Shown here: positions 26,361 through 36,800 of the stretch, one piece after another | Numbering within the stretch: position 1 is the stretch's first letter | Layout of the letters: every line of letters starts with the position of its first letter | From: Brucella pseudogrignonensis | Lineage (GTDB): Bacteria > Pseudomonadota > Alphaproteobacteria > Rhizobiales > Rhizobiaceae | NCBI RefSeq assembly: GCF_002252525.1 | Contig: NZ_NNRM01000039.1 | Coordinates: 248,001 to 312,000 of the forward strand | DNA: 64,000 nucleotides | Direction of reading: 5' to 3' | Position numbers and translations under genes: made by a program | Notes under the pieces: generated by a model | What the model saw: only the letters and a program-made list of their open reading frames with translations | Database searches by the model: none | Told to the model about the DNA's origin: nothing

Positions 26361-26660
26361 TCAATGCACAACCCGATATTTAGGCGAAGACCTCTGTGCG
26401 CTGTACGACGCAGGCGCTTCCGTTACAAGCAGATTGTGACGCTCAGAGAACGCGGCAAAAAGACTACGAGCTGTCTCGGACTCGATTTCACCGCGGAGCG
26501 CTGCCACACAGGCCTGCAAAGTAATATGATGGGTTGAATCCCGCAATGATGGCGGCAACTCTAAAAGATATTGATAGGCATGCTGCACGGTGTTGATCTC
26601 TATCGGAAAGCCAAGGCCCACGAGGATGGATAGGGGTTTGTTAAAAAGATCACATGTCAT
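26361..26660 (-). CDS. DUF982 domain protein
   Basis: 99-aa protein with the pattern of DUF982, a small-protein family common in Rhizobiales: KPLSILVGLGFPIEINTVQHAYQYLLELP, then LQACVAALRGEIESETARSLFAAF. Function of the family is not known. The start at 26660 follows AAAGGAGAATGCG; a 39-residue upstream extension in frame is ignored for that reason. It is likely in one transcript with the small acidic-protein gene upstream at 26792-27010. Confidence 0.75.
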   Translation of the reverse strand: MTCDLFNKPLSILVGLGFPIEINTVQHAYQYLLELPPSLRDSTHHITLQACVAALRGEIESETARSLFAAFSERHNLLVTEAPASYSAQRSSPKYRVVH

Positions 26661-26791
26661 CGCATTCTCCTTTCTGTCCGATAAGCTCGATCTTCTGTCG
26701 TTCCTCAACAATGGGAGGCTCAGGCTCACTCTTCTCTGTCTTGTCGGGTGTGGCGATAAAATACCGAAATGGCGCATAAACTCTAAATAGA

Positions 26792-27010
26792 TTAATCCGC
26801 GTCTCGCTGATCAGCAGCTTCGAGAATATCAATAAGATCGGCGACTTTGCCGGAAGGCGGCCGCCGTCCCTCATTGACAAGGGCCTCGTCCGCATTCAGC
26901 CATGCCAAAGCCTCCGCGAGCTCGGCTGCCGACGCGCCTGTTGCGGTTAGCTCTGCGGCCAATACCTCGTCAGTTGACCCCAGAACCGCGATTATTTCCT
27001 GCATTTTCAT
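26792..27010 (-). CDS. Small acidic hypothetical protein (72 aa)
   Basis: Alanine- and glutamate-rich helical protein (MKMQEIIAVLGSTDEVLAAEL...LAEALAWLNADEALVNEG). The start at 27010 has GGAGG eight bases upstream (the six codons before it in frame contain that site). Probably first gene of a two-gene unit with the DUF982 gene. No family recognised. Confidence 0.6.
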   Translation of the reverse strand: MKMQEIIAVLGSTDEVLAAELTATGASAAELAEALAWLNADEALVNEGRRPPSGKVADLIDILEAADQRDAD

Positions 27011-27539
27011 ACGAACGTCCTCCGTCATACTGTCGGATTAGCTCACCTATAAACCGCTTAGGAAATAGTTCTCGGTCGCGGCATGACAAGGAGCGGGACG
27101 CTCATTTTTAATGTCGGCGTTTCTAATAGATCGGCCCGACAGGCACGCCGCGCGTTTAAGTCTTTTCAACACCCGCCGCCGCTCAAACTTAGCCAGCCGG
27201 ACTTCCGAACTCTACGACAGTTGATGAATCTTTCATGAAGAGATGCAGAAGCGCTTGTGCGGAGGGGTGGTTAAATTCATTCAACTCCCGGCGATGAGAA
27301 GCTCAAACGCCAGCTATTGCGACCAAAAGAGAAGCGGAGGCTCCACCTCCCGCTGTTGAGCCTCGCAACATCGTCTCCCTAAATCGTTGCGCGCCTTATA
27401 CCCTGGATGCTTCACACAAAGACTTGCTGTTTCTTAAAGCATTCAAGCTTCGATCCAAATCCAGAAATCCAGAAATCCAGAGACAACATTCAGCTCAAAT
27501 TCCACACGTGAAAGGCGCGATTGAAAGACAGTCAAAGAT
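27011..27539. other. Gap without supported gene
   Basis: About 530 bases between the small acidic-protein gene and the end of the diguanylate cyclase gene. No frame of interest seen; a short direct repeat ATCCAGAAATCCAGAAATCCAG lies near 27460. Confidence 0.35.
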
Positions 27540-28706
27540 CTACTCGCCCTCTCGTTTAACCGGTAAGGAATGAATTTGGCGCTGCTGCGCTCTGCTTCTT
27601 TTATCCGCATATAAATGGGAATCGGCCTTGTTGAGAAGGTCAGAGAGCGGCTCTCCCGGCTCCCATTCGGCAGCCCCCATACTCGCCGATAACGAAATCA
27701 TTTGTCCTGCCAACTCAACCTCATTTTTTTCCAAGCTGCCTCTGATCTGGTTGACCAACTCCAACGCTTCAACTCGTTCTGCAGAAGGGAGAACTATGCC
27801 GAATTCGTCACCACCCAGGCGAGCGACAAGATCCCGAGGTCCGACCGTATCCGCGACTAACCGCGAAAATTCGATCAGAACTCGGTCACCTTGTGCGTGC
27901 CCATAGGTGTCGTTGATTGCTTTGAACTGATCGAGATCGGTAACTATAACCGAGAACGTCGTGTTCGAGGCGAGCGCCCTCTGTTCCTCAAGCGTCAACA
28001 ATCGATAGAATGCTCTTCGATTTGCCACGCCTGTCAACTCGTCCGTTTCAGACAAGCGGCTCAGTCCATTCTGAAGCTTTTCGACCATCATTATAGCGAA
28101 GCCTAGGTTCCAGACACTGCTGCAAAATATCGTGCAAAGCAAAGCGAAAGACGCCAGCTGATAAAAAAGGGAAAACGATATAATATTTGCAATCACACAA
28201 ATATTGCCGATAATTACTAGTATTTGTCCCAAAGAGGCGCCCACAAAGGCTGCTGAGGAAACTTTTGCGCCCACCTCCCCATGCCAATTGATAAACAGGT
28301 AATATGCACAGCTGGCCATGACGGTTGTCTGTCCTGTTGCATAGATAATACTTCTGATACGATCGTGGTCCTTGAAGATGACCATGCAAAAAAAAGCGCA
28401 GAGCGAGAACCCAATTGCTACAATTCGCCCGCCCGCACAGTCATTGAAGCGCCGCAACCCAATAAGGTAGTGGCAGAATGCAAACACAATGATCGTATTA
28501 CCGAATACGGCGGGCCAGAACCGGCCCTGGGCACCCTGGGAAATGAGGACTGCCCCTCCGAGCAATGACAACAAATTGGCCTGGAACCAATTCAGAGCGG
28601 CACTATCGGTGCGGTATTTAAGCGCGAAAGCGCACCAAACAATTGATATTGTTGTGCCTTTTAGGAAAATGACCGCATAAAGAGTTACAAAGTCGAGGTG
28701 AAACAT
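27540..28706 (-). CDS. Membrane-anchored diguanylate cyclase (GGDEF)
   Basis: 388-aa protein making the second messenger c-di-GMP from two GTP. N-terminal ~190 residues hold about six to seven membrane spans of a MASE-like sensor. The C-terminal GGDEF domain (from about residue 225) has DELTGVANRRAFY, DLDQFKAINDTYGHAQGD and the intact active-site motif RLGGDEFGI. No RxxD product-inhibition site was checked with certainty. It lies some 4 kb from an EAL-domain protein, so synthesis and breakdown genes flank the IS relic zone. Confidence 0.93.
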   Translation of the reverse strand: MFHLDFVTLYAVIFLKGTTISIVWCAFALKYRTDSAALNWFQANLLSLLGGAVLISQGAQGRFWPAVFGNTIIVFAFCHYLIGLRRFNDCAGGRIVAIGFSLCAFFCMVIFKDHDRIRSIIYATGQTTVMASCAYYLFINWHGEVGAKVSSAAFVGASLGQILVIIGNICVIANIISFSLFYQLASFALLCTIFCSSVWNLGFAIMMVEKLQNGLSRLSETDELTGVANRRAFYRLLTLEEQRALASNTTFSVIVTDLDQFKAINDTYGHAQGDRVLIEFSRLVADTVGPRDLVARLGGDEFGIVLPSAERVEALELVNQIRGSLEKNEVELAGQMISLSASMGAAEWEPGEPLSDLLNKADSHLYADKRSRAQQRQIHSLPVKREGE

Positions 28707-29338
28707 TGGCGACTTATTCTGTTGATCCGCATTTTACTTATTAATTAATGTGAATGAACTCAATCAGTATTGTACGCCATCGATGACCACACCCCGTTGA
28801 TGTCGTTAAACATCGTCGCTTGCCGCACCGATCTATGTTTTCCGGGTGGTCGAAAGCGGACAATGCACCTGTCCACTCTGCTCTTGGTCGTACCGAGTAC
28901 ATTACCAAAAGTAACCCAAGCAGCATTGTTTTGCGTTTCTCTAATCGTTATGCGGTCTGGAAAGGCCATCCCCTCTGAAACGCCTGAAGATGTCCTCACC
29001 AAGGAAGCTGCTGGGGAAGTATTTTCTGTAGATACGTACGGCAATCCTCAAGTTGGCAGAGCGTCCTGCACTTCTTGCGGAGATCAACAAGCAAAATCGA
29101 CAGGTTCCGACGGGACTCAATTCTCTCGAAATCCGCAGCGGTCGGACGAACCAGCAATCGTTCCCTTGCATCAATTTGTTAGATTGGACGAACTGAATTT
29201 TCAAACACCTAGAAAAATCACGCTTCGAATATGGTAGTGGTTGAAGCCGTGTAGAGACATACTCTCGGGTGACACATTTGGGAGGATAAAAAAGTTTTGT
29301 CTCAGGCTTGAAACCTCTTTTAGCCTAATTAAATTTCT
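28707..29338. other. Gap without supported gene
   Basis: Over 600 bases. A plus frame (28770-29237) and two minus frames overlap here; none has a ribosome binding site plus recognisable domain. Possibly decayed coding sequence. Confidence 0.35.
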
Positions 29339-29420
29339 TCTGTCGGCTGCTCAATGAGGGCTGATGCTGAACGCGAGGCTTTCAGCTGTTTAACCATGTT
29401 GCTTTAAGGAGAATGTGGCT
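29339..29420 (+). promoter_or_regulatory. ROSE-type RNA thermometer in the Hsp20 leader
   Basis: The last hairpin (29394-29418) reads CCATGTT-G-CTTTAAGGAGAATGTGG. CCATGTT pairs with AATGTGG, the G at 29401 is left bulged, and CTT faces the AGGAG ribosome binding site. A UUGCU motif opposite the Shine-Dalgarno with a bulged G is the hallmark of ROSE elements of rhizobial small heat-shock genes. Upstream bases can form further stems. At low temperature the site would be masked and at heat shock opened. Confidence 0.7.
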
Positions 29421-29885
29421 ATGACAACAACACATGATTACTCACCGCTGTTTCGCTCCAGCGTGGGCTTTGACCGAATTTTTAGTCGACTGGAAAATGC
29501 TCAGCGCGGGAGAACCATTAGTGACTGGCCGCCTTACGATATAACGAAAAACGGCGAAGACAGTTATTCTATCACAATAGCTGTTGCGGGATTCGCTGAT
29601 AATGATCTCGATATCACCTATCAGTCAAATCTCGTCACCGTAACAGGCAAGAAGCAAGAGGCCGATGATGCAGAATACTTGTATCGTGGGATTGCAGGAC
29701 GTTCTTTTGAACACCGCTTTCAGCTCGCTGATCACGTCAGGGTTGCAGGCGCAGATTTGAACAAAGGCCTGCTGACGATCAATCTTGTACAGGAAATTCC
29801 TGAAGAGATGAAGCCGCGAAAGATCGAGATTGGCAAAATCTCAGCACTTGAGGATAAGTCAATCAACGCAAAGCATGCCGCATAA
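29421..29885 (+). CDS. Small heat-shock protein (Hsp20/IbpA type)
   Basis: 154-aa holdase chaperone with an alpha-crystallin domain (about residues 33-125): WPPYDITKNGEDSYSITIAVAGF at its start, VTGKKQEADDAEYLYRGIAGRSFEHRFQLADHV in the middle and DLNKGLLTINLVQEIPEE near the end, with the IpE-type tail (IPEEMKP). The start at ATG 29421 fits the AAGGAG ten bases upstream; a GTG at 29415 is too close to it. A ROSE-type leader predicts translation on heat shock. Confidence 0.94.
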   Translation: MTTTHDYSPLFRSSVGFDRIFSRLENAQRGRTISDWPPYDITKNGEDSYSITIAVAGFADNDLDITYQSNLVTVTGKKQEADDAEYLYRGIAGRSFEHRFQLADHVRVAGADLNKGLLTINLVQEIPEEMKPRKIEIGKISALEDKSINAKHAA

Positions 29886-29906
29886 ACTATCACAGACGAT
29901 CGGCAG

Positions 29907-29940
29907 GGTTGCTCCGCAGCAATGCGGAGCAACCTTCTCT
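29907..29940 (+). terminator. Terminator of the Hsp20 gene
   Basis: Perfect 12-base stem GGTTGCTCCGCA / TGCGGAGCAACC with loop GCAA, followed by TTCTCT, 21 bases past the stop. Confidence 0.8.
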
Positions 29941-30569
29941 GAGGACCATTGCTTTGGTCAATTGGCACGTGCGATTTTGCCTAACAGGGCCTTGGTAGGA
30001 GATGGCGAAGGACAAAAGACGCAGAAACCAATATTGTCAAATTCGCATAAGCGAAGTTAAGAACCAGCATTTGTAAAACATCTTCCAAAGAGACTTCAGC
30101 ATACCGGAAGCTTTTCACATTCTTATCGCAATCATCGTACATTCAACGAGGGCGGTTACCGACAGTTTGAAACGCTGTCCCGTACAGCCGAAATCAATTC
30201 CCATGCATCGTTGGAGTATGCCTTCCGTTGTACAATGGGTGGCAAAATCCCAGCACATCAACTCCGAAGGCCAAATCTTAAACGAGGTACCTCGGCGTTG
30301 TCTCGATCCAGAATACGCCGGATTGAATTCATGAAGCGAACCCACAATAAAGACGTATGGCCCGCCCCGTTGCAAGAGGATTTTACGCTGTTCTGATCAG
30401 TCTACGTCAACATATACGGTCTCATGAGCAAGCTCATGACTAAGATGGACATCCGCACGCTTAGAGCCCCAGTAACAACTTCGGAAACAGGTGCCATTTT
30501 TTGCCCGGGCTTTCCAAACGCCGTTCTACTGTCAGGCCATCTTCACGATCCTTCTTGCAAACTTCGTTG
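29941..30569. other. Gap without supported gene
   Basis: About 630 bases with only short incoherent frames; leads into insertion-sequence relics. Confidence 0.35.
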
Positions 30570-31442
30570 GCTACGCGTTCCTTGTATGTAGCCGATCCTA
30601 TTACACAGCCACTGGGTAGCTGCGTTAAAGCCAAGTTCCTTGCGCAATGCAGCCCATGCTATCCGCGCCAACTTATTTGCTTACGCTACAACCACGGCGT
30701 TACGGTGTACGCTCGCGCTCGATCATGGACTTCAGCCAATGCCCCAGAGGCGTGTCAGTACTTGAAAGGGACGGAAACGCTGCGCGAGTTCCCTGAATGA
30801 GCAGAGTGCGTAAATAAGTGTTGCCACGTTTTGATATTCCAAGCAGCCGGGGGGTGCCGCCGGTGCTGTGCTGTTTAGGGACCAGTCCGAGCCAGGCACC
30901 CAGATCGCGCGCTTTCTTGAAGCTGCTTGCATCTCCCACTGTAGCCACCAGGGCCGTAGCATTGAGAAAACCTATGCTGGGGATACACGTCAGTCTACGC
31001 ATGGCCGCATCATTGCGTGCAAGTTGGATAAATTCAGAATTCAAGGCTTCGATCTTCGTATCGAGGCCCTTCCATTCCACACGCAAATCGCCAACCAGCT
31101 GACGCATACGTGGAGATAATATTTCGTTGCTCTCTGCGAGCAGAGCATCCATGCCGATCTCGAACTCTTTCCGTCCGACCGGGAAGATGATCCCACGTTC
31201 CAACAGAATTGCGCGAAGCTGAATGATTAGATTCCTTCGCTCTGCAACAAGGCGACTATGCACCCGATGCAGTGTCTGGATATCCAATTGCTCTTGGCTC
31301 TTAAGATCGATAAACGCATGGTATAATCAATTAGGGTCTAACGACGCATCGTCCTGCGAGTAACTACCGCGCCAGTTGCATCAACACCCACGACGCTACA
31401 AGATGTCTTGCCCAGATCAACTCCGAGGATCACAATAGTCAT
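30570..31442 (-). pseudogene. IS110-family transposase remnant
   Basis: N-terminal piece from 31442 reads MTIVILGVDLGKTSCSVVGVDATG, the DEDD RuvC-like opening of IS110 transposases, then hits a stop. After a deletion the second piece (31287-30700) carries LTCIPSIGFLNATALVATVGDASSFKKARDLGAWLGLVPKQHSTGGTPRLLGISKRGN, the Transposase_20 domain. Past 30700 the codons AVVVA-stop-ANKLARIAWAAL show that the C-terminus continues in another frame with stops. Dead element. Confidence 0.85.
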
Positions 31443-31712
31443 TGGCTCGTTCCTTTCTTCTTCGCACACGACAGCATCTTAACAGACGCTGGGGAAAGGG
31501 CCGGGCCATTCCATAATAACTGGGTTTTGTGGCAAGCGTTAGCAACTCTAATGAGCTTCAGTCACTTACTCCACCGAAAACTCTTGGGCGAGAGGGCACA
31601 AAAGGCCTTTCTGACGCTTGTAATTGAGAGTCGAGAGTTTCGCAGCTAGCCTGTCGGAACTAAAATAAGCCTCATACTATTTGGCTTCTGTCAGAGTAAC
31701 AGGAGTTTAATC

Positions 31713-32269
31713 GTGACTGGCGGGCCAGCGGCCGTCGTCATCCTGAGTGAGCGGGATAAGAACTTCCTTGATTCGCAGGTGCGTAAGTATAAAGCGCCGC
31801 GTTCCTTGTCAGATCGTTGCCTGATGATTTTACTGTGCGCTCAGGGTTTGCACATCAATTACGTTGCCGAACGTCTGAGTATTCACGAACATACCGTTGG
31901 TAAGTGGCGCCGCCCGTTTTGCTCAGGATGGTATTGAAGGTTTAAAAGAAGAGTATCGTGCAGGTCGACCGCGAAGGGTTTACAACGCGCAGGTTGCTCA
32001 GGTTGTTGAACGCACGTTTAACACTATACCCAGAGATGCACGCGCTGGTCCATTCATTCGACAGCGGCCCATAGTGGGCTTTCGCACACAGCTATCCGGC
32101 GGATGGCGCACACCGTTCATCTGCAGAACTCGAAACCGACATTAACGACTTTATAAAAGCCCATAACGAAAACCCTGCACCCTATAAATGGGCTAAGTCT
32201 GCCGATCAAATTCCCGCGTTCGCCAAGCGTTTCTGCCAGAAAAGAATGAGCCGAACTTTAGATTCTGGT
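31713..32269 (+). pseudogene. IS630-family transposase remnant
   Basis: The opening MTGGPAAVVILSERDKNFLDSQVRKYKAPRSLSDRCLMILLCAQGL and HEHTVGKWRR match the HTH part of IS630 transposases. A frame change follows (FAQDGIEGLKEEYRAGRPRRVYNAQVAQVVERT), the catalytic centre is deleted, and the C-terminus appears as ETDINDFIKAHNENPAPYKWAKSADQI. At least two shifts and one large deletion make it inactive. Confidence 0.85.
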
Positions 32270-32379
32270 GATTGGAGACCGCCCGCATTTGTCAGATAAA
32301 GGATCTTGAGGCTGTTGCTCTTTCGGGCAGCCCCAATTTAGGCGGCGTCTTAACGCTCGGAAAAGCATATGGGCCCAAT

Positions 32380-32565
32380 AGTACTAACGTGGCAATATCA
32401 CGTTAGTGATTGATGCGGTTGAAGAAGTTCTGGTCGAGATTTCTCTGGCAATGTTTCCATGGCACTCAGTAAATACGTTCCGCAGGTTAGATTTGGGGGA
32501 ATGTTGGGCAAGATTTACCTTACTGTGCTATCCTCCGGATCGCCTACGTATCATAACCTTTGTCC
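32380..32565 (-). pseudogene. Probable IS5-family transposase C-terminal scrap
   Basis: Minus-strand codons read DKGYDT-stop-AIRR and, in the same frame, NLDQNFFNRINH-stop-RDIATL, resembling the DKGYDA...NLVERFFNKIKHFRRIATRYD end of IS5-type transposases. Several stops interrupt. Identification is tentative because the pieces are short. Confidence 0.4.
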
Positions 32566-32933
32566 TCAAGTAGCGTGGGCCCGATTAACGCACTCCACCG
32601 AGACCTCTACGTTCGAGTAGTCACCAACCTGATCACCCGTGATTAAAGAATGATCAGGCGGCCCTCTGCATCAACATTTCGAGGATTATGCCCGAGAGGC
32701 CGCTCCAGAACGCCGCAGGGCTATCACCGGCATCTCTTTTTCCTGTTGCTCGGGGCAGATGAAGACGAGCATAAGTCCTAGCATTTGCCACGATACTAGA
32801 GTTACAGTCTGGTAGACCTACACGAGCAGTTGATCCCAGTCACCAGCACGTTGCCAACTACCCGTTGTGATAGATCGTTTCTTTATGACAGTTCAGAGTG
32901 TGAGCGCTAACATAGTCGATTGCAATAAGTTGA
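32566..32933. other. Gap, probably decayed mobile-element DNA
   Basis: About 370 bases without an acceptable frame, between the IS5-like scrap and the EAL gene. Confidence 0.3.
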
Positions 32934-33731
32934 TTATTTGCAACGCGTTCCGTCAAAACTCGCTCTAAAGTCACTCACCATTGCATTTAACAAGGTTGGT
33001 TGTGACAAATAGTATCCCTGAGTATGAGTCGCCCCAGCGATCATAGCGTCAATAAGATGAGTCCGGGTTTCCACACCTTCTACTACCACTATTGGAGCGA
33101 CGCATTTTGCGAAACCAATTAAAAAATCCAGACTGTTTCCGCCAGAAATGTTCTCTTTTATTTCACGCACAAATCCTCCATCGATTTTAATAATATCGAC
33201 CTTCATTCTTAAAAGCTGCCACGGCGTCACCTGACCGCGGCCGAAATCGTCGATGGCAACCAGACATCCCAGTTGACGTGCGGATGATAAAAATTCATTT
33301 GCAGTAAATACGTCGCCGAAAGCATGAGTTTCAGTAATCTCCAAGATCAAGCGATCAGCTAAGTGTGAACGCGCGAGAAGCTGATTGTAGATTAAATTCC
33401 AGCTTGACTTATTCCGAAGGCTATCCGTCGATATATTGCAGCCTAAAACCGCGCGCTGATCTGCTTCTAATTCATCCAGAATGAGCTTAATCATATGTCT
33501 GTCAAGGACGGGCGTTTTTCTAAGAAGTTCGAGAGAAGGAATAAAATCTCCAGCATTTAATACGGTATTATTCTCCGAAACCAAACGAGCTAGACACTCA
33601 CCATAAAACAGACAATCTCTGTTAGCTGTCGAATGAATTCCTTGGACCGCGATATGAATACGATTTTCTGTGATCGCATTCAATGCTTTTGAAGCGATCC
33701 TCTCGTCTTCTATTCCTACTTCACTGCACAT
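32934..33731 (-). CDS. EAL-domain protein (c-di-GMP phosphodiesterase-like)
   Basis: 265-aa stand-alone EAL domain with no visible sensor or membrane part. The signature is ECLARL in place of EALLR, so the catalytic Glu remains. Other site residues are present: Asn in LGCNIS, Glu in LEITE, the double Asp in AIDDFGRG, Lys in IIKIDGGFV, Glu in VVEGVET and the QGYYLSQP end. It is therefore probably able to bind c-di-GMP and may cut it. Its place just beyond the autotransporter cluster suggests a role in adhesion or biofilm behaviour, by inference. Confidence 0.88.
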   Translation of the reverse strand: MCSEVGIEDERIASKALNAITENRIHIAVQGIHSTANRDCLFYGECLARLVSENNTVLNAGDFIPSLELLRKTPVLDRHMIKLILDELEADQRAVLGCNISTDSLRNKSSWNLIYNQLLARSHLADRLILEITETHAFGDVFTANEFLSSARQLGCLVAIDDFGRGQVTPWQLLRMKVDIIKIDGGFVREIKENISGGNSLDFLIGFAKCVAPIVVVEGVETRTHLIDAMIAGATHTQGYYLSQPTLLNAMVSDFRASFDGTRCK

Positions 33732-33807
33732 CAGCCACCTCTAGAAAGGTTAGGTATTACCTATCATAAGATCAATATAAGTGAGATTATCATGGGTATA
33801 TAAATTC

Positions 33808-33836
33808 AAGCCGCCGATATGGGAAATCGGCGACTT
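33808..33836 (-). terminator. Terminator of autotransporter 1
   Basis: On minus: stem GTCGCCGAT / ATCGGCGGC with a 7-base loop, followed by a T-rich stretch (TTGAATTTAT). Lies just past the autotransporter stop. Confidence 0.6.
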
Positions 33837-33843
33837 TTATTTA

Positions 33844-36800
33844 TCAGAACTTCATATTCAAAGTTGCATTGAACCCATTCTGCTTGGCTCCGCTGCCAAA
33901 CTGACCGACATAACTCAAACCAAACTTCGCACTATCCGTAAGAGCCATATCAAATCCCGCTTCAACCAAAGCAGCATCCCTGGCAATGGCTACACCTTCA
34001 ACGGTGAAAGGATTGCTTCCCGCAAAGAGATGGGTGGATTCAGGTGTTATATCACCGTAGGAGCGACGCCATCCCAACGTACCTTTAAGGCTCGCGTTGG
34101 CACCATCGAGTGGAAGTGGTGCCGATGCATGCATACCAAGCGTGGTGAATGTTGTGTTTGTATTGTTGCCATCGACAGTAAGTGCAGCCGCTCCACCCCT
34201 CTCTGTGACGCCATCAGTGTGAAGGCGTACATGTGAGAAATTCGCAAAAGGCTCAAAGGCAGCGACAGTTGTATCTATACGATATCCCAGTTCGCCGAAT
34301 GCCTGCAGCGTTCTAGCATGATAATCTGCACCGAGGCTGTCACTGAAGCCACTGTAAGAGACCGAACGAGAAGAGTCTATGCTGTGCCAGGTATGAACAA
34401 GACCAGCACGAAGACCGATTGGTCCCCACTGATTGCCCCCATAAATGCCCAGATGCCAGTTGTCACTGTCTGCGGAAGCATTGCGGCCCTTCCCATTTAG
34501 GTCCGTTTGGCTATAGCCACCAACAACACCCAAACGCCAGCCAGAGTTAAGGCCAACATCGACACCTGAAAGGAAACCACCAGTGATTGTCTTAAGTCCA
34601 CCAGCTTTAGAATTTCCGTCATGGTTTACCCAGGAACCAAAACCGGAGGCCCATACACCGTAGTCCAGAGACGCCGGTTTAACTGCGTCAAAAGGCTTTG
34701 GAGCACGGCCATTTGGTGACTGAGCAAAATTCAGAACCGGCACGTTTTGTGAACCAACACCGTCAAACGCGGAACGAAGACGATTGTTAATCGCGTCTGC
34801 AGTCAGGTTTGCTGTATCAATTAAACCAGTATTGACGGAGTCATGTACATCGCCCGAAAGCTGATTGAAAGCATCGCGTGCTTCAGCCTCATCTGTAAGG
34901 AACAGAATGGAATTATAAAGCTCTAAAGCGGAACCCTCTTGAGCAAGGCTATGAAGAGCGCGGGCTGTTGAAATTTCATTGTTCGATTTTGCCACTTTTT
35001 CGAAGACGACATCATCAATGGGATCGGCGACCAAACCTATTTTCAAATCGACCTTGTTGACCTGATGGTCCAAAGAAGTCGTCAAAAATATTGATTTAGA
35101 TATGGCTTCGGAGAATGTTCCCTCAATACCATTTACGGCAGTCAGGATCGTGTATGTCTGACCATCCTGATAGCTGACCTTGTTGTCCAAAGCGAAGACG
35201 TCAAGGCGCCCCCCCTCAAGGCTTGCCTTACCAGTTGCGTCAATGCGGTCACTTGCTCCATTTCCTGCTACCTCGACTTCATAAACTGAGTCAGCACCGA
35301 ATGTCACATCGCCACCAACGGTGACAGTTCCGATCGAATTGCCCGGGCGAAGTGTGCCTTGAGCAGTCAAATCGCCACCGATATCCCAGTTGCCTCCCAT
35401 AAAAGAGGTTTGATCGACAAGAACATTCCCGGAAACTGTGATCGGGGTATCCGTTGTTCCACCACCAGTTGATGATCCGGAATACAGCTCTACGTTTCCT
35501 GCAATCAATGCACCAGTCGAATGGAAGGAATACGTACTACCTGTCGCAACGATATTCCCGCCGATTGACGTGCCTTCAGCGAAAGACATTTGAGTACCAG
35601 ATTCAGTTTTAAGGTCCTGGATACCCGAAATCTTTCCGTTGAACTTTGCATTCTCTTCGACATTAACGTGCGTCTGACCTGAGCCTTTTTGGTCCGTATC
35701 GACGATATCTCCGCTTGCTTCAGATCCAGCCTTTAAGGTGATGTTCATGTTGGCGTCTGAACCGCCTTCATAGCGGGCAACGTTCACTAACATTCCATTG
35801 TTATCGACAGCAACAGTACCGGCTCCAAATGTAACATTCGCGATCTCTTCTGCTGAAGAAAAAGTAACGAAAATCGTGGGCCCTTGCGCGCTCTTAAGAA
35901 CAGTACCTTCAATATTTAAGGTGCCGGATCCGTTTATTTCGAGTGCAGCTGCATCGAGACCGCTGGCCGCAACAGTGCCACCTATAAGGGATACTGTTCC
36001 GCCATCCCTTACAGAAACGCCTGATGCAGCCTTACCAGTGGTCTTGATGACTGTATCGGTTACAAAAATGACGCCAGCAGTGCCGGATACATCATTATTT
36101 GCAATTATCCCGTAGCCTTTCGCACCAGAGGTTTCGATAACAGAGTTTGATAGATTGATGGTTGAGAACGTTTCCGCAAATACACCGAAACCATTAATTC
36201 CTGATGTTGTGACGTTAACGGTTCCGTCGATTTTACCGCCATCAATGGCATGCAGACCAAAAGCATCATTACCTGTAGTCGTAACTTTGGCAGCATTCTT
36301 AAGCGTGATAACTGATTGATCTAAGCCGTGTGGCGTGCTGCCGTTCAAACCCGCCTGAATACCATGAGCCTTTGACCCTTTTGTAGAAACATCCGCATCA
36401 GAAATGATCATCGATTTTTTGCCTGCTAGCAAACCAAATGAGCGATCGCCTTCCGTAGTGACACTTCCACCATTCAGCTTAATGTGACCGCCATTATCTG
36501 CAAAAGCACCATAAGACCAATCCTTATTAGTTTGAACTTTTACATCAGTGGCGACCACTTTACCGCCAGTCGTTTTACGATCATCGTTGGCTATTAAGCC
36601 ATGGCCGTATCCGCCATCCGTGGTTACTGAACCACCAGTTTGATTGATGGTTGATGCCGATTCAGCAAAAATACCGAAACCATTCTTTCCGGATGTCTTA
36701 ATATCAGCGGAGCTATTAATGGTTCCGCCGTCGATGGCATGAAGTGCAAAAGCGTCACTGCCCGCAGTTGACACAGTTGAACCTGCATTCAAATTAACGA

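Noticed and set aside
26650-26895. Minus-strand frame overlapping the small acidic-protein and DUF982 genes
   Set aside because: Its last codons overlap the DUF982 start neatly, but no start codon with ribosome binding site exists outside the upstream gene.
28770-29237. Plus-strand frame of 155 codons
   Set aside because: Mixed composition, no start signal, competing frames on minus; no recognisable domain.
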